DNA from: Hydrogenophaga aromaticivorans
GTDB taxonomy: Bacteria; Pseudomonadota; Gammaproteobacteria; Burkholderiales; Burkholderiaceae_C
Length of the DNA stretch: 64,000 nt
Assembly (NCBI RefSeq): GCF_013387465.1
Contig: NZ_VYGV01000006.1
Span: forward strand, 901,638-965,637
Direction of reading: 5' to 3'
Shown piece after piece: positions 17,278 through 26,581 of this stretch. The notes under the pieces were generated by a model. That model was not told the origin of the DNA. It did not search any database and was given only the letters and a program-made list of their open reading frames with translations. Made by a program: the position numbers and the translations under genes. How positions within the stretch are numbered: the first letter of the stretch is position 1; each line of letters starts with the position of its first letter.

Positions 17278-18984
17278 ATGGCCAAACCGACCGTCATTCC
17301 GATCCAACCCATGAATCCGCGCAGCCGCAACATCACCCAGGGTAAATCGCGCGCGCCCAACCGCTCCATGTACTACGCCATGGGTTACGAAGAGGCCGAT
17401 TTCGTCAAGCCCATGGTGGGCGTGGCGAATGGTCACAGCACCATCACCCCCTGCAACTCGGGTCTGCAAAAGCTGGCCGACGCGGCCATCGCCGGCATCG
17501 AGGAAGCCGGCGGCAACGCCCAGGTGTTCGGCACACCCACCATCTCGGACGGCATGGCCATGGGCACCGAGGGCATGAAGTATTCACTCGTGAGCCGCGA
17601 GGTGATTGCCGACTGCATCGAGACCTGCGTGCAGGGGCAGTGGATGGACGGCGTGCTCGTCATCGGCGGCTGCGACAAAAACATGCCCGGCGGCCTGATG
17701 GGCATGTTGCGCGCCAACGTGCCGGCCATTTACGTGTACGGTGGCACCATCCTGCCGGGGCGCTACAAAGACCAGGACCTGAACATCGTGAGCGTGTTTG
17801 AAGCCGTGGGCCAGAACGCGGCGGGCAACCTGAGCGACGCCGAGCTGCGCGAGATCGAGATGCGGGCGATCCCGGGATCGGGTTCCTGCGGTGGCATGTA
17901 CACCGCCAACACCATGAGTTCGGCTTTCGAGGCGCTGGGCATCTCCCTGCCCTACTCCAGCACCATGGCCAATCCGCACGACGAAAAAATGAACTCGGCC
18001 CGTGAGTCGGCCAAGGTACTGATCGAGGCGATCCGCAAAGACATCAAGCCGCGCGACATCGTCACCCGCGAGAGCATCGAAAACGCGGTGGCCATGATCA
18101 TGGCCACCGGTGGCTCCACCAACGCCGTGCTGCATTTCCTGGCCATTGCGCATGCTGCGGGCGTCGAATGGAACATCGACGACTTCGAACGCGTGCGCGT
18201 GAAAACACCGGTACTCTGCGACCTCAAGCCCAGCGGCCGGTACCTGGCAGTCGACCTGCACCGCGCTGGCGGCATTCCGCAGGTGATGAAGATGCTGCTG
18301 AACGCCGGCCTGCTGCACGGTGACTGCCTCACCATCACCGGCCAGACCATCGCAGAAGTGCTCAAAGACGTGCCCGACGCGCCGCGTGCCGACCAGGACG
18401 TGATCCGCCCCATCGACCGCCCCATGTACGCCCAGGGCCACCTGGCCATCCTCAAAGGCAACCTGTCACCCGAGGGCTGCGTGGCCAAGATCACCGGCCT
18501 GAAAAACCCCGTGATGACCGGCCCCGCGCGGGTGTTCGACGACGAGCAGTCGGCGCTGCAGGCCATCCTGGACGGCAGGATCAAGGCCGGTGACGTGATG
18601 GTGCTGCGCTACCTCGGCCCCAAGGGCGGACCTGGCATGCCCGAGATGCTGGCACCCACCGGTGCGCTGATCGGTGCAGGGCTGGGCGAGAGCGTCGGCC
18701 TGATCACCGATGGCCGCTTCTCAGGCGGCACCTGGGGCATGGTGGTGGGCCACGTGGCTCCCGAGGCCGCTGCCGGCGGCACGATTGCCTTGGTACAAGA
18801 GGGCGACAGCATCACCATCGACGCCCATGCCCTCCGGCTGGAGTTGAACGTGGCAGCCGACGAAATTGCCCGCCGCCGGGCCGGCTGGACCGCTCCCGCG
18901 CCCCGCTACACCCGTGGCGTGCAAGCCAAATTTGCGTTCAACGCAGCCAGTGCAAGCCGCGGTGCGGTGCTTGACAACTATTGA
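17278..18984 (+). CDS. ilvD: Dihydroxyacid dehydratase, [2Fe-2S]-type paralogue
   Basis: This 568-residue IlvD/Edd family protein belongs to a different subfamily from its neighbour. It has three Cys at the spacing of the plant/mycobacterial [2Fe-2S] enzymes: C59 (TITPCNSGL), C132 (GGCDKNMPG) and C204 ([12 protein letters not shown]). That cluster type is oxygen-tolerant, unlike the [4Fe-4S] form. A related sugar-acid dehydratase activity cannot be excluded, but overall length and motifs fit branched-chain amino acid synthesis. A GGAG site (ACCGGAGACCCCC) precedes the ATG. It is transcribed away from the E. coli-type ilvD. Confidence 0.93.
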   Translation: MAKPTVIPIQPMNPRSRNITQGKSRAPNRSMYYAMGYEEADFVKPMVGVANGHSTITPCNSGLQKLADAAIAGIEEAGGNAQVFGTPTISDGMAMGTEGMKYSLVSREVIADCIETCVQGQWMDGVLVIGGCDKNMPGGLMGMLRANVPAIYVYGGTILPGRYKDQDLNIVSVFEAVGQNAAGNLSDAELREIEMRAIPGSGSCGGMYTANTMSSAFEALGISLPYSSTMANPHDEKMNSARESAKVLIEAIRKDIKPRDIVTRESIENAVAMIMATGGSTNAVLHFLAIAHAAGVEWNIDDFERVRVKTPVLCDLKPSGRYLAVDLHRAGGIPQVMKMLLNAGLLHGDCLTITGQTIAEVLKDVPDAPRADQDVIRPIDRPMYAQGHLAILKGNLSPEGCVAKITGLKNPVMTGPARVFDDEQSALQAILDGRIKAGDVMVLRYLGPKGGPGMPEMLAPTGALIGAGLGESVGLITDGRFSGGTWGMVVGHVAPEAAAGGTIALVQEGDSITIDAHALRLELNVAADEIARRRAGWTAPAPRYTRGVQAKFAFNAASASRGAVLDNY

Positions 18985-19007
18985 GTGGCAGGGAACCCCA
19001 TGCAGGC

Positions 19008-19247
19008 TCAGCGGCGCCGGCTCTTCATGCCCAGCGCCTGGCGCTGGCGCTCAATGCGGTCCTGCTTTTTCTGGTCCATCTTTTCCATCTCCTTGCGCTT
19101 GGTGTAGCCGGTGCTGTCAGCCCAGGCCCACCAGGCCACCGCCATGGCAAAAGGCGACAACACCCACCACCAGGACAGCTCGGCGACGAATCCCAATTCG
19201 AAATACTTCAGTAGCAACAGGCCGACGCCCGCGATGAGGAAATACAT
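19008..19247 (-). CDS. Small Trp-rich membrane protein (TIGR04438-like)
   Basis: This 79-residue protein starts at ATG 19247, preceded by GGAGGGTGTG; an ATG 36 bases upstream lacks such a site. It has two hydrophobic helices (MYFLIAGVGLLLLKYFELG and WWWVLSPFAMAVAWWAWAD) and a highly charged C-terminal tail (KRKEMEKMDQKKQDRIERQRQ). The Trp-rich centre and basic tail match a small family common in Burkholderiales; no function is known. It converges with the plus-strand ilvD, 23 bp away. Confidence 0.85.
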   Translation of the reverse strand: MYFLIAGVGLLLLKYFELGFVAELSWWWVLSPFAMAVAWWAWADSTGYTKRKEMEKMDQKKQDRIERQRQALGMKSRRR

Positions 19248-19369
19248 CACACCCTCCAGTAAAGGTCCGATAAAGCCCGGCAAGAAACTGTAAGCGAGCG
19301 TATCCGGGCTGTCCCACTGGGTAAAATCCAGCCTGTGAGTTTTTCACGTTCACCCACTAGGACAACACC

Positions 19370-19675
19370 ATGAAACGCGCTCTCCTGATTATGGCCGCTG
19401 TGGCCGCCATCTCCGCTCCCGCCATGGCCGACGAAGCCCTCGCCAAGAGCAAGAACTGCATGGCCTGCCATGCCGTGGACAAGAAGCTGGTTGGCCCCGC
19501 CTACAAGGACGTGGCCAAGAAGTACGCCGGCAACGCCAAGGCCGCCGACATGCTGGCCGAGAAAGTCGTCAAGGGCGGTTCGGGCGTCTGGGGTGCGATC
19601 CCCATGCCTGCCAACCCACAGGTGAGCGCGGCCGAGGCCAAGAAGCTGGTTGCCTGGGTGCTGAGCCAGAAGTAA
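19370..19675 (+). CDS. Monohaem class I cytochrome c (c551/c552 type)
   Basis: This 101-residue periplasmic protein has a Sec signal peptide (MKRALLIMAAVAAISAPAMA, cleavage after AMA), the haem motif CMACH (about 30-34) and the axial-Met loop IPMPAN (about 77-82). Small cytochromes of this kind donate electrons to cbb3 oxidases or nitrite reductases, so it is a plausible donor for the oxidase at 2-6 kb. It stands alone with its own strong terminator. The ribosome-binding site is AGGACAACACC. Confidence 0.93.
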   Translation: MKRALLIMAAVAAISAPAMADEALAKSKNCMACHAVDKKLVGPAYKDVAKKYAGNAKAADMLAEKVVKGGSGVWGAIPMPANPQVSAAEAKKLVAWVLSQK

Positions 19676-19693
19676 TCCACTTCCCGCTGTTCC

Positions 19694-19731
19694 AACAAAA
19701 AACCCGCTGGATTTCCAGCGGGTTTTTTGTT
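19694..19731. terminator. Bidirectional intrinsic terminator
   Basis: A 10-bp stem (AACCCGCTGG at 19701-19710 with its complement at 19715-19724) has a four-base loop, with T-rich tails on both strands. It serves the cytochrome gene ending at 19675 and the convergent acs gene ending at 19771. Confidence 0.93.
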
Positions 19732-19770
19732 GTCTGGTTCCTGGCGCCCGAGGGTGCCAGGAACACAGGA

Positions 19771-21765
19771 TCAGTTGTTTTCAGACAATTGATCGAGGAT
19801 GGCCGGGTTCTCCAGGGTGGAGGTGTCCTGGGTGATGGCTTCGCCCTTGGCGATCGAGCGCAGCAGGCGGCGCATGATCTTGCCCGAGCGGGTCTTGGGC
19901 AGGTTGTCACCGAAACGGATGTCCTTGGGCTTGGCGATCGGGCCGATCTCCTTGCCCACCCAGTCGCGCAGCACTTTGGCGATCGCCTTCGCCTCGTCGC
20001 CGGTGGGGCGCGAACGCTTGAGCACCACGAAGGCCACGATGGCTTCACCGGTCAGGTCGTCCGGACGGCCCACCACGGCGGCTTCGGCCACCAGGTCGGT
20101 CTTGCCCACCAGCGCCGACTCGATCTCCATCGTGCCCATGCGGTGACCGGAAACGTTGAGCACGTCGTCGATACGGCCGGTGATGCGGAAGTAGCCACGG
20201 TCAGGACTGCGCACCGCGCCATCGCCAGCCAAGTAATAACCCTTGAGTTCTTCGGGGAAGTAGCTCTTCTTGAAACGCTCGGGGTCGCCCCAGATGGTGC
20301 GGATCATCGAAGGCCAGGGCCGCTTGACGACCAGGATGCCACCCGCGCCATTGGGCACGTCCATGCCCGCTTCGTCCACGATGGCGGCCGTGATGCCTGG
20401 CAGCGGCAGCGTGCACGAACCCGGCACCAGGGGCGTGGCGCCCGGCAGCGGTGTGATCATGTGGCCACCGGTCTCGGTCTGCCAGAAGGTGTCGACGATG
20501 GGGCAACGCTCGCCGCCAATGTGCTTGTAGTACCACATCCAGGCTTCGGGGTTGATGGGCTCGCCGACCGAACCCAGGATGCGCAGGCTGGACAGGTCGG
20601 AGCGCGCCGGGTGCACTTTTTCATCGCCCTCGGCGGCCTTGATCAGCGAGCGGATGGCGGTGGGTGCGGTGTAGAAGATCGAGCACTTGTGTTTCTCGAT
20701 CATCTGCCAGAAGCGGCCGGCGTTCGGGTAGGTCGGCACACCTTCAAACACGATCTGGGTCGCGCCCGCAGCCAGCGGGCCGTAAGCGACGTAGGTGTGG
20801 CCGGTGATCCAGCCGATGTCGGCCGTGCACCAGAACACGTCGCTGTCCTTCAGGTCGAAGGTCCAGTTCATGGTCAGGTTGGCCCACAGCAGGTAACCTC
20901 CGGTGCTGTGCTGCACGCCCTTGGGGGTACCGGTGGAGCCGGAGGTGTAGAGCACGAACAGCGGGTGCTCGGCGCCCACCATGACCGCCGGGCAGTCGGT
21001 GGACTCCGAGGCCATCACCTCGTGCATGTAGCTGTCTCGACCCGCCACCATGTTGCAGGCGGTGGGCGTGCGCTGGAAGACGATCACGTCCTTGACGCAC
21101 TCGCAGCCACCCATGGCGATGCCTTCGTCCACGATGGACTTGAGCGGCAGCTCCTTGCCACCGCGCAACTGGTAGTTGGCGGTGATCACGGCCACGGCAC
21201 TGGCGTTCTGGATGCGTTCTTGCAAAGCCTTGGCGGAGAAGCCACCGAACACCACGCTGTGCGTCGCGCCGATGCGGGCGCAGGCCTGCATGGCCACCAC
21301 GCCTTCGATCGTCATGGGCATGTAGATGACGACGCGGTCGCCTTTCTTCACGCCACGGGCCTTCAAGGCATTCGCAAATTGCGACACCTTGGCCAGCAGT
21401 TCCTTGTAGGTCACCTTGGTCACTTCGCCGCCATCGGCTTCAAAGATGATGGCGGTCTTGTTCTCCACCGGCGTGCCCATGTGGCGGTCCAGGCAGTTGT
21501 AGGAGGCGTTGAGTTCGCCGTCTTCGAACCATGTGTAGAACGGTGCGTTCGACTCGTCCAGCACCTTGGTGAAGGGCTTGCTCCAGGTCAGGGTTTCGCG
21601 TGCGCGCTTGGCCCAGAAACCTTCAAAGTCGTTTTCGGCCTCGGCGCACAGGGCGTTGTAGGCGTCCATGCCCGAAATGCGGGCGGCCTTTCGGGTCGCT
21701 TCGGTGGGTTCAAAAACGCGGTTTTCGACCAGGGTGGATTCGATCGACGACGAAGGCGCGGACAT
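19771..21765 (-). CDS. acs: Acetyl-CoA synthetase
   Basis: This 664-residue AMP-forming enzyme activates acetate. It shows [21 protein letters not shown] (P-loop), YNCLDRH near the N-terminus, [11 protein letters not shown] (A5), [32 protein letters not shown] (A7/A8) and the conserved acetylation-site lysine segment [14 protein letters not shown] 21765 is preceded by GAGGAGACTGCCC, the right distance for a start; the upstream extension of the frame lacks support. Length is normal (about 650). It would recycle acetate and could also act beside malonate-derived acetyl-CoA in carbon assimilation. Confidence 0.97.
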   Translation of the reverse strand: MSAPSSSIESTLVENRVFEPTEATRKAARISGMDAYNALCAEAENDFEGFWAKRARETLTWSKPFTKVLDESNAPFYTWFEDGELNASYNCLDRHMGTPVENKTAIIFEADGGEVTKVTYKELLAKVSQFANALKARGVKKGDRVVIYMPMTIEGVVAMQACARIGATHSVVFGGFSAKALQERIQNASAVAVITANYQLRGGKELPLKSIVDEGIAMGGCECVKDVIVFQRTPTACNMVAGRDSYMHEVMASESTDCPAVMVGAEHPLFVLYTSGSTGTPKGVQHSTGGYLLWANLTMNWTFDLKDSDVFWCTADIGWITGHTYVAYGPLAAGATQIVFEGVPTYPNAGRFWQMIEKHKCSIFYTAPTAIRSLIKAAEGDEKVHPARSDLSSLRILGSVGEPINPEAWMWYYKHIGGERCPIVDTFWQTETGGHMITPLPGATPLVPGSCTLPLPGITAAIVDEAGMDVPNGAGGILVVKRPWPSMIRTIWGDPERFKKSYFPEELKGYYLAGDGAVRSPDRGYFRITGRIDDVLNVSGHRMGTMEIESALVGKTDLVAEAAVVGRPDDLTGEAIVAFVVLKRSRPTGDEAKAIAKVLRDWVGKEIGPIAKPKDIRFGDNLPKTRSGKIMRRLLRSIAKGEAITQDTSTLENPAILDQLSENN

Positions 21766-21988
21766 GGGCAGTCTCCTCAGGTGTTGTGGGAACAGGTAAC
21801 GCGTGAATGTGCGCAAAGGCTCTTACGAGCCACTTACATAGGCTGGCGCGGGTAGCCCTGTACCAAGGGGGAAGCTACGATCCGTAGGCCCGCCAAGATG
21901 GACTTGTAGCACAGCGGACATCAGCCCGCTCCTACAATCGGGCCCGCCCACTACGGGTTTGCCCGCACCAACAGCACTTGTACCTTCC

Positions 21989-22588
21989 ATGACCACACCC
22001 GTCAAAAACACCAGCACCCTGCAGGCCCTGCCCAACCTGATCTTCGCCAGCCGCTGGCTGCAGTTGCCGCTGTACCTGGGCCTGATCCTGGCGCAGGGCA
22101 TCTATGTCTTCCATTTCTGGGTGGAGCTGGTCCACCTGATCGAGGCCGCTTTCGGCAACACGGACGCGCTGGCGGCCCTGGTCAAGAGCATTGGCTACAA
22201 GGAGTCTTTCGAGGTCACCTCACTCAACGAGACCATCATCATGCTGGTGGTGCTGGCGCTGATTGACGTGGTCATGATCTCCAACCTGCTGATCATGGTG
22301 ATCGTCGGGGGTTACGAGACCTTCGTGAGCCGCATGAACCTGGAGAGCCACCCGGACCAACCGGAATGGCTGAGCCACGTGAACGCGTCGGTGCTCAAGG
22401 TCAAGCTGGCCACCGCGATCATCGGCATCTCGTCGATCCACCTGCTCAAGACTTTCATCAACGCCGCCAACTACGAAGAAAAGGTGCTGATGTGGCAGAC
22501 CATCATCCACGTGGTGTTCCTGCTCAGCGCCATGGCCATCGCCGTGACCGACCGTCTGATGAGCAAACCCGCGGGTGCCGATCACTGA
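21989..22588 (+). CDS. YqhA-like (UPF0114/TIGR00645) membrane protein
   Basis: This 199-residue protein has four predicted membrane helices (about 25-50, 82-107, 135-160 and 167-187) and the family sequence [21 protein letters not shown] followed by [11 protein letters not shown]. The family is widespread in bacteria and distantly related to proteins suspected of transport or redox-related roles; the function is not established. ATG 21989 fits the family N-terminus; no strong ribosome-binding site is visible, and a TTG ten codons upstream is the other option. It is divergent from acs. Confidence 0.88.
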   Translation: MTTPVKNTSTLQALPNLIFASRWLQLPLYLGLILAQGIYVFHFWVELVHLIEAAFGNTDALAALVKSIGYKESFEVTSLNETIIMLVVLALIDVVMISNLLIMVIVGGYETFVSRMNLESHPDQPEWLSHVNASVLKVKLATAIIGISSIHLLKTFINAANYEEKVLMWQTIIHVVFLLSAMAIAVTDRLMSKPAGADH

Positions 22589-22610
22589 GCCACTGCAATC
22601 GCTACCGGGA

Positions 22611-22634
22611 AGCGGCCCTCGTGGCCGCTTTTTT
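22611..22634 (+). terminator. Intrinsic terminator after the YqhA-like gene
   Basis: AGCGGCC (22611-22617) pairs with GGCCGCT (22623-22629), and six T follow. It lies 22 bp after the stop codon at 22588. Confidence 0.9.
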
Positions 22635-22656
22635 GATTCTGGCACCGGCAAAAAGC

Positions 22657-24054
22657 TCAGCGGCCGACCATCTGTTGTGGCACCACCCAGCGGTCGAAGT
22701 CCTCAGCCGACACGTGGCCCAGCGCCAGAGCGGCCTCGCGCAGGGTCAGGCCCTCCCGGTGCGCCTTCTTCGCAATCTCGGCGGCCCGGTCGTAGCCGAT
22801 GTGCGGGTTCAGTGCGGTCACCAGCATCAGCGACCGTTCGAGCAGCTCGGTGATGCGCTCGCGGTTGGGTTCGATACCAGCCGCGCAGTGCGAGTTGAAG
22901 CTCGCCATGCCATCGGCGAGCAGGCGCACGCTCTGCAGGAAATTGTGCGCCACCATCGGGCGGAACACGTTGAGTTCGAAGTTGCCCGACGCGCCACCCA
23001 TGCTGATCGCCACGTCGTTGCCCATCACCTGGCAGCACAGCATGGTCAGCGCCTCGCACTGCGTCGGGTTGACCTTGCCCGGCATGATGGACGAACCGGG
23101 TTCGTTTTCCGGAATCGACAGCTCACCCAGTCCGCTGCGCGGGCCGCTGGCGAGCCAGCGCACATCGTTGGCGATCTTCATCAGGCTGGCCGCCAGCCCC
23201 TTGAGCGCGCCGTGCGCGTGCACCAGCGCGTCACAGCTGGCGAGTGCCTCAAACTTGTTGGGTGCGCTCACCAGCGGCAGCCCCGTGTGTCGGGCCAGCT
23301 CGGCGGCCACCTGTTCTGCAAAGCCGGCCGGGGCATTCAAACCGGTCCCCACCGCCGTGCCGCCCAGCGCCAGTTCACACAGGTGCGGCAGTGCGGCGCG
23401 CACATGACGCTCGGCGTGCGCCAGCTGCGCGGCCCATCCCGAAATCTCCTGACCCAGCGTGAGCGGTGTGGCGTCTTGCAGGTGGGTGCGGCCGATCTTC
23501 ACGATGTTGTCGAACGCCACGGCCTTGGCGGCCAGGGTCTCACGCAAATCCGACAATGCAGGCAGCAGCCGCTGCGTGAACCCCTCCACCGCGGCCAGGT
23601 GCATGGCGGTGGGAAACACGTCGTTGGACGACTGGCTGCGGTTCACGTCGTCGTTCGGGTGCACCAGCCGCCCCTCTCCCCGCGCGCCGCCCAGCAACTC
23701 GCTGGCGCGGTTGGCCAGCACCTCGTTCAGGTTCATGTTGCTCTGCGTGCCCGAACCGGTCTGCCAGACCACCAGAGGGAATTCGCCCGCGTGCCGTCCA
23801 GCGATGACTTCGTCGGCTGCCGCAACGATGGCGTCCGCCCGGTCGGCGTCCAGCGAAGCCAGAGACGGGTTCACCACGGCACAGGCCCGCTTGACCTCGG
23901 CCAGCGCACGGATCAGCTCGGTCGGCAGACGCTCGCCCGAGATCGCGAAGTGCGCCAGTGAGCGCTGCGTCTGCGCGCCCCACAGACGGTCTGCAGGCAC
24001 CTCGATGGCGCCCATGCTGTCGGTTTCGATGCGGGTTGTTGACAGGGTGTTCAT
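22657..24054 (-). CDS. fumC: Fumarase class II
   Basis: This 465-residue, cluster-free fumarate hydratase of the TCA cycle has the superfamily signature [13 protein letters not shown] with the catalytic-loop Ser, plus [11 protein letters not shown] and [22 protein letters not shown] 24054 ([15 protein letters not shown]) matches the family start. It is stable to oxygen and iron limitation, and is divergent from the iron-sulfur fumarase gene with 132 bp between the start codons. Length is normal (about 460-467). Confidence 0.97.
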   Translation of the reverse strand: MNTLSTTRIETDSMGAIEVPADRLWGAQTQRSLAHFAISGERLPTELIRALAEVKRACAVVNPSLASLDADRADAIVAAADEVIAGRHAGEFPLVVWQTGSGTQSNMNLNEVLANRASELLGGARGEGRLVHPNDDVNRSQSSNDVFPTAMHLAAVEGFTQRLLPALSDLRETLAAKAVAFDNIVKIGRTHLQDATPLTLGQEISGWAAQLAHAERHVRAALPHLCELALGGTAVGTGLNAPAGFAEQVAAELARHTGLPLVSAPNKFEALASCDALVHAHGALKGLAASLMKIANDVRWLASGPRSGLGELSIPENEPGSSIMPGKVNPTQCEALTMLCCQVMGNDVAISMGGASGNFELNVFRPMVAHNFLQSVRLLADGMASFNSHCAAGIEPNRERITELLERSLMLVTALNPHIGYDRAAEIAKKAHREGLTLREAALALGHVSAEDFDRWVVPQQMVGR

Positions 24055-24186
24055 GGCATGGCTCCGGTCGTCAGCCGGTGAAAGGCTGGGCCTGTCAAAA
24101 TAGCAGGCTGATCCCACCGTAGCAGACCTTGCGCCGTGCCACCAGCGCGGCACGCCTTGTCCACGTCAACACCATTGCCCCACGCC

Positions 24187-25740
24187 ATGACCACGAGCAT
24201 CCGCCAGAACGACCTGATCGAATCCGTCGCCGCCGCCCTGCAGTACATCAGCTACTACCACCCGGCCGACTACATCGCCCACCTGGCGCGCGCCTACGAG
24301 CGCGAGCAGAGCGCCGCCGCCAAGGACGCCATCGCGCAGATCCTGACCAACAGCAAGATGAGCGCCACCGGCCACCGCCCGATCTGCCAGGACACCGGCA
24401 TCGTCAACGTGTTCTTGAAGGTGGGCATGGACGTGCGCTGGGAAGGGTTCTCCGGCAGTCTGGATGACGCCATCAACGAGGGCGTGCGCCGCGGTTACAA
24501 CCACCCTGACAACACGCTGCGCGCCAGCGTCGTGGCCGACCCGCAATTCGACCGCAAGAACACCAAGGACAACACGCCGGCCGTGATCTTCACCGAGATC
24601 GTGCCCGGCAACACGGTGGAAGTGACCGTGGCTGCCAAGGGCGGCGGCTCCGAGAACAAGTCCAAGATGGTCATGCTCAACCCGGGCGACAACGTGGTCG
24701 ACTGGGTGCTGAAGACCGTGCCGACCATGGGCGCCGGCTGGTGCCCGCCGGGCATGCTGGGCATCGGCATCGGCGGCACCGCCGAGAAGGCCGTGCTGAT
24801 GGCCAAGGAAAGCCTGATGGACGACCTGGACATGTACGAGCTGCAGGCCAAGGCATCCAAGGGCGAGAAGCTCAGCAAGGTCGAAGAGATGCGCCTGGAG
24901 TTGTTCGAGAAGGTCAACGCGCTGGGCATCGGCGCGCAGGGCCTCGGTGGCCTCACCACCGTGCTCGACGTCAAGATCAAGATGTACCCCACGCACGCGG
25001 CCAGCAAGCCCGTGGCCATGATCCCCAACTGCGCCGCCACGCGCCACGCCCACTTCGTGCTCGACGGCAGCGGCCCGGTCTACATCGACCCGCCGAGCCT
25101 GGACCTCTGGCCCGACGTGGCCTGGACGCCCGACTACGTGAAGAGCAAGAAGGTGGACCTGAACGCCCTCACTGCCGCCGAAGTGGCGAGCTGGAAACCG
25201 GGCGACACGTTGCTGCTCAACGGCAAGATGCTCACCGGCCGCGACGCAGCGCACAAGCGCATCCAGGACATGCTGGCCAAGGGCGAGCCGTTGCCGGTGG
25301 ACTTCACCAACCGCGTCATTTACTACGTCGGCCCGGTCGACCCGGTCAAGGGCGAAGCGGTCGGACCGGCCGGCCCCACCACCGCCACCCGCATGGACGG
25401 CTTCACCGAGATGATGCTCGCGCAAACCGGCCTGATCGCCATGGTCGGCAAGGCCGAGCGTGGCCCGGTCGCCATCGAGGCGATCAAGAAGCACAAGAGC
25501 GCTTACCTGATGGCGGTGGGCGGTGCCGCCTACCTCGTGTCCAAAGCCATCAAGACCGCCAAGGTCGTGGGCTTTGCCGACCTGGGCATGGAAGCCATCT
25601 ACGAGTTCGACGTGGTCGACATGCCCGTGACCGTGGCGGTGGACGCGGGCGGCACCAGCGCCCACATCACCGGCCCGGCCGAGTGGAGCAAACGCATCGC
25701 CTCGGGCGAGTTCAAGGGCATTTCGGTGGCCGCTGCTTGA
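24187..25740 (+). CDS. fumA: Class I iron-sulfur fumarate hydratase
   Basis: This 517-residue [4Fe-4S] hydro-lyase has cluster cysteines visible at C67 (RPICQDTG), C186 (GAGWCPPGMLG) and C282 (PNCAATRHAHF), as in class I fumarases. The N-terminal alpha and C-terminal beta domains are fused in one chain, as in FumA/FumB. The C-terminal domain includes KGEAVGPAGPTTATRMDGF. The enzyme is oxygen- and superoxide-sensitive, so with the divergent fumC it forms an O2-labile/O2-stable pair. Its stop codon overlaps the start of murI (TTGA). The first ATG of the family-like part is at 24187; the open frame before it is not conserved. Confidence 0.95.
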   Translation: MTTSIRQNDLIESVAAALQYISYYHPADYIAHLARAYEREQSAAAKDAIAQILTNSKMSATGHRPICQDTGIVNVFLKVGMDVRWEGFSGSLDDAINEGVRRGYNHPDNTLRASVVADPQFDRKNTKDNTPAVIFTEIVPGNTVEVTVAAKGGGSENKSKMVMLNPGDNVVDWVLKTVPTMGAGWCPPGMLGIGIGGTAEKAVLMAKESLMDDLDMYELQAKASKGEKLSKVEEMRLELFEKVNALGIGAQGLGGLTTVLDVKIKMYPTHAASKPVAMIPNCAATRHAHFVLDGSGPVYIDPPSLDLWPDVAWTPDYVKSKKVDLNALTAAEVASWKPGDTLLLNGKMLTGRDAAHKRIQDMLAKGEPLPVDFTNRVIYYVGPVDPVKGEAVGPAGPTTATRMDGFTEMMLAQTGLIAMVGKAERGPVAIEAIKKHKSAYLMAVGGAAYLVSKAIKTAKVVGFADLGMEAIYEFDVVDMPVTVAVDAGGTSAHITGPAEWSKRIASGEFKGISVAAA

Positions 25741-26549
25741 AGACCATCGGGGTTTTTGACAGCGGGGTGGGTGGCCTGAGCGTGCTGCGCGCCCTGCTGC
25801 TCGAAATACCAGAAGCCCGCTACGTTTACCTCGCCGACGGTGCGCACGCCCCCTACGGCGAACGCAGCGCCCAGCAGGTCGCAGAGCGGGCACAGCGCAT
25901 CACCGCCCGACTGCGCAAAGACCATGCGGTCGATGCCCTGGTGGTGGCCTGCAACACGGCCACCGCCCAGGCCATCGAATCGCTGCGCCAGCAACACCCC
26001 GACTGGCCCATCGTCGGCGTGGAACCCGCGCTGAAACCCGCTGCGGCCCTCAGCCGGACCGGGCACATCGGCGTGTTCGCCACGCGCGGCACCGTCGAGA
26101 GTGAGCGCTTTGCCCGCCTGCGCACCCGGGTCGAATCCGAATCCAGTCGCCCGCTGCACTTCAACAGCCAGGCCTGCGACGGCCTCGCCGACGCGATCGA
26201 GCGCGGCGACGAAACCACGACACGGGTCCTGTGTGCGCGCTACCTGGACGCATTGCGAGCCCATGCCTCCACCCCGGAACCCATGGATACCCTGGTGCTC
26301 GGCTGCACGCACTACCCGTTCGCGGCCGACATCCTGCAAGCGCTGTCGGGACCCGACGTTCGCCTGGTTGAAACCGGCGCGCCGGTGGCACGCCGCACTC
26401 GGGCGGTGCTGGGCCTGCCCGAGGCCCACCCCTCAGATGGCGCAACACCGCAGATCACGCTGCTGTCCACCGGCGACCCGACACCGCTGACGCAGGCCGC
26501 AGCGCGCTGGCTCGGCATCACCGTGGGTGCCACCCACATCAACGTCTGA
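25737..26549 (+). CDS. murI: Glutamate racemase
   Basis: This 270-residue enzyme makes D-glutamate for peptidoglycan. It has IGVFDSGVGGLSVL at the N-terminus, catalytic Cys 72 in VVACNTATA and Cys 190 in LGCTHYPF, with the partner Asp/Ser in FDSG. The start is a TTG at 25737 that overlaps the fumarase stop codon (TTGA), leaving one residue (Lys, then Thr) before the conserved IGVFDSG. No ATG or GTG lies close enough to be used instead. Expression is therefore probably coupled to translation of the fumarase gene. Confidence 0.93.
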   Translation: MKTIGVFDSGVGGLSVLRALLLEIPEARYVYLADGAHAPYGERSAQQVAERAQRITARLRKDHAVDALVVACNTATAQAIESLRQQHPDWPIVGVEPALKPAAALSRTGHIGVFATRGTVESERFARLRTRVESESSRPLHFNSQACDGLADAIERGDETTTRVLCARYLDALRAHASTPEPMDTLVLGCTHYPFAADILQALSGPDVRLVETGAPVARRTRAVLGLPEAHPSDGATPQITLLSTGDPTPLTQAAARWLGITVGATHINV

Positions 26550-26581
26550 TCCGGCGAACATCCCGCGCGGAAACCCAAAGG

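Noticed and set aside
15191..17314. A 707-codon plus-strand open frame over ilvD
   Set aside because: It is the complement of a conserved dehydratase gene and rich in Arg/His/Gln, as antisense frames of GC-rich genes are.
19789..21855. A 688-codon plus-strand open frame over acs
   Set aside because: It is antisense to a complete acetyl-CoA synthetase with all ANL motifs; no evidence for coding.
24741..25736. Upstream extension of the murI frame through the fumarase gene
   Set aside because: The extension overlaps the class I fumarase in another frame and lacks family similarity; the conserved IGVFDSG begins right after TTG 25737.
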